Part shown: positions 12,860-13,386 of the stretch, piece by piece | Position numbering within the stretch: position 1 is the stretch's first letter | Layout: each line of letters begins with the position of its first letter | Origin: Candidatus Aenigmatarchaeota archaeon | GTDB taxonomy: Archaea; Aenigmatarchaeota; Aenigmatarchaeia; CG10238-14; SpSt-28 | Direction of reading: 5' to 3' | NCBI GenBank assembly: GCA_025058985.1 | Contig: JANXEB010000121.1 | Coordinates: forward strand, 1 to 13,386 | DNA length: 13,386 nt | The notes under the pieces: generated by a model | What the model was told of the DNA's origin: nothing | Databases searched by the model: none | The model's input: the letters and a program-made list of their open reading frames with translations, nothing else | Translations under genes and position numbers: made by a program

Positions 12860-13386
12860 AGCTTGCGAGTTACATTTGTATAGAAAAAACGCTGTTCCTG
12901 GAGAAGGAAATTACAAAGCTAAAATAATGTTAGTTGGCTTAGGACCTGGTAAAGATGAAGATTTACAAGGTAGACCTTTTGTAGGTAAAGCTGGTAAGTT
13001 TTTGGATAAACTCTTAGAAATGGTTGGTATAAAAAGAGAAGATGTTTTTATAACAAATATAGTTAAATGTATACCCCCAAATAACATGCCTACTGAAAAT
13101 TCTATTAAAACTTGTACAGATTTTTATCTTAAAAAACAAATTGAGTTTATAAATCCTAAAATAATAATAGCTCTTGGAGAAATAGCCGTGAAATATTTTG
13201 TTGAAAATTTTCTTAATGTTAAATATACTAACATGAGTGATTTGCACGGTAAAGTTTTTAATATTAATAACTTAAGATTTAAATTTAAACTGATTTGTAT
13301 GTTTCATCCAGCAAGTGCTTTATACAATGCTGAGTTAAAAGAAGTTATAGAAAAAGATTGGATGAATATAAAGCAATATTTATGTA
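12825..13386 (+). CDS. Type 4 (Fe-S) uracil-DNA glycosylase, 3' end outside window
   Basis: It removes uracil, from cytosine deamination, from DNA. 187 residues are visible; the family is about 190-210 long, so only the tail is missing. The start is ATG 12825, inside the previous frame. A later start would lose C11, one of four cysteines (C11, C14, C82 in IVKCIPP, C97) placed as the 4Fe-4S ligands of family 4. AVPGEG at 23-28, GRPFVGKAGKFLDKLLE from 49, VFITNIVKC and ALGEIA are all typical, and FHPAS matches the second active-site motif. The first motif, normally GEAPG, reads GLGPG at 38-42, so the conserved Glu is Leu39. D46-E47-like acidic residues follow in KDED. Family assignment is firm; activity with L39 is uncertain. 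Confidence 0.92.
   Translation, partial: MKEIEEKIKNCRACELHLYRKNAVPGEGNYKAKIMLVGLGPGKDEDLQGRPFVGKAGKFLDKLLEMVGIKREDVFITNIVKCIPPNNMPTENSIKTCTDFYLKKQIEFINPKIIIALGEIAVKYFVENFLNVKYTNMSDLHGKVFNINNLRFKFKLICMFHPASALYNAELKEVIEKDWMNIKQYLC

Noticed and set aside
13014..13247. Minus-strand frame inside the UDG gene
   Set aside because: Shadow of a well-supported glycosylase frame; composition is that of reverse-complemented AT-rich coding DNA.
1..13386. CRISPR array, insertion sequence, prophage or toxin-antitoxin pair
   Set aside because: No regularly spaced direct repeats, transposase, integrase or terminal inverted repeats were seen. A segment at 4207 (MIYIVPNSSVLI) recalls the start of PIN toxins, but it lacks the conserved Asp and is broken soon after.

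Overview
The window is AT-rich archaeal chromosome. The archaeal/eukaryotic character is clear from uS8 and uL15 of archaeal type, RNA polymerase subunit Rpo10 (RPB10), a type II methionine aminopeptidase, archaeal-type TrpRS and GluRS, a TIP49/RuvBL AAA+ ATPase and a pyruvoyl-dependent arginine decarboxylase. TATA-like boxes lie about 25 nt upstream of several start codons, and Shine-Dalgarno sites are mostly absent. Codon use is dominated by AGA (Arg), ATA (Ile) and A/T-ending codons. The two tRNAs are GC-rich by hand count (about 66% and 60%), which hints at growth at raised temperature. Small genes, tight overlaps and scattered ribosomal protein genes suggest a compact, possibly DPANN-like genome. 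I cannot assign a lineage from the sequence alone.

Layout. 1-294: no gene found, but a dense set of inverted repeats (candidate structured RNA). 295-2126 (minus strand): an informational cluster uS8 - NAD kinase - RNase HII - tRNA-Ser(CGA), in which the RNase HII stop codon lies inside the tRNA gene. 2138-2983 (plus): methionine aminopeptidase, divergent from uS8. 2976-3749 (minus): a MinD-like ATPase, convergent with it. 3750-4421: no intact gene; the minus strand of about 3963-4350 reads like a decayed gene. 4422-4771 (minus): a 67-residue protein of unknown function and tRNA-Ala(CGC). 4816-6493 (plus): ThiI and an alkyladenine-DNA-glycosylase homologue, overlapping. 6480-7592 (minus): TrpRS. 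7623-10602 (plus): uL15 - Rpo10 - Trm5-like methyltransferase - GluRS, tightly packed. 10637-12490 (plus): TIP49 and arginine decarboxylase. 12480-12635 (minus): a 51-residue zinc-ribbon protein. 12680 to the end (plus): a 59-residue helical protein resembling the C-terminal segment of AlaRS, overlapping a type 4 (Fe-S) uracil-DNA glycosylase cut by the window edge.

Together these are mostly core genes: translation (two ribosomal proteins, two aminoacyl-tRNA synthetases, two tRNAs, ThiI, Trm5-like enzyme, MetAP), transcription (Rpo10), DNA repair (RNase HII, MPG, UDG), NADP supply and polyamine synthesis. No mobile element, CRISPR array, phage gene or defence island was seen. The points most worth a second look are the CDS/tRNA overlap, the structured leading region, active-site deviations in NAD kinase and UDG, the decayed gene, and the free-standing AlaRS-like segment.
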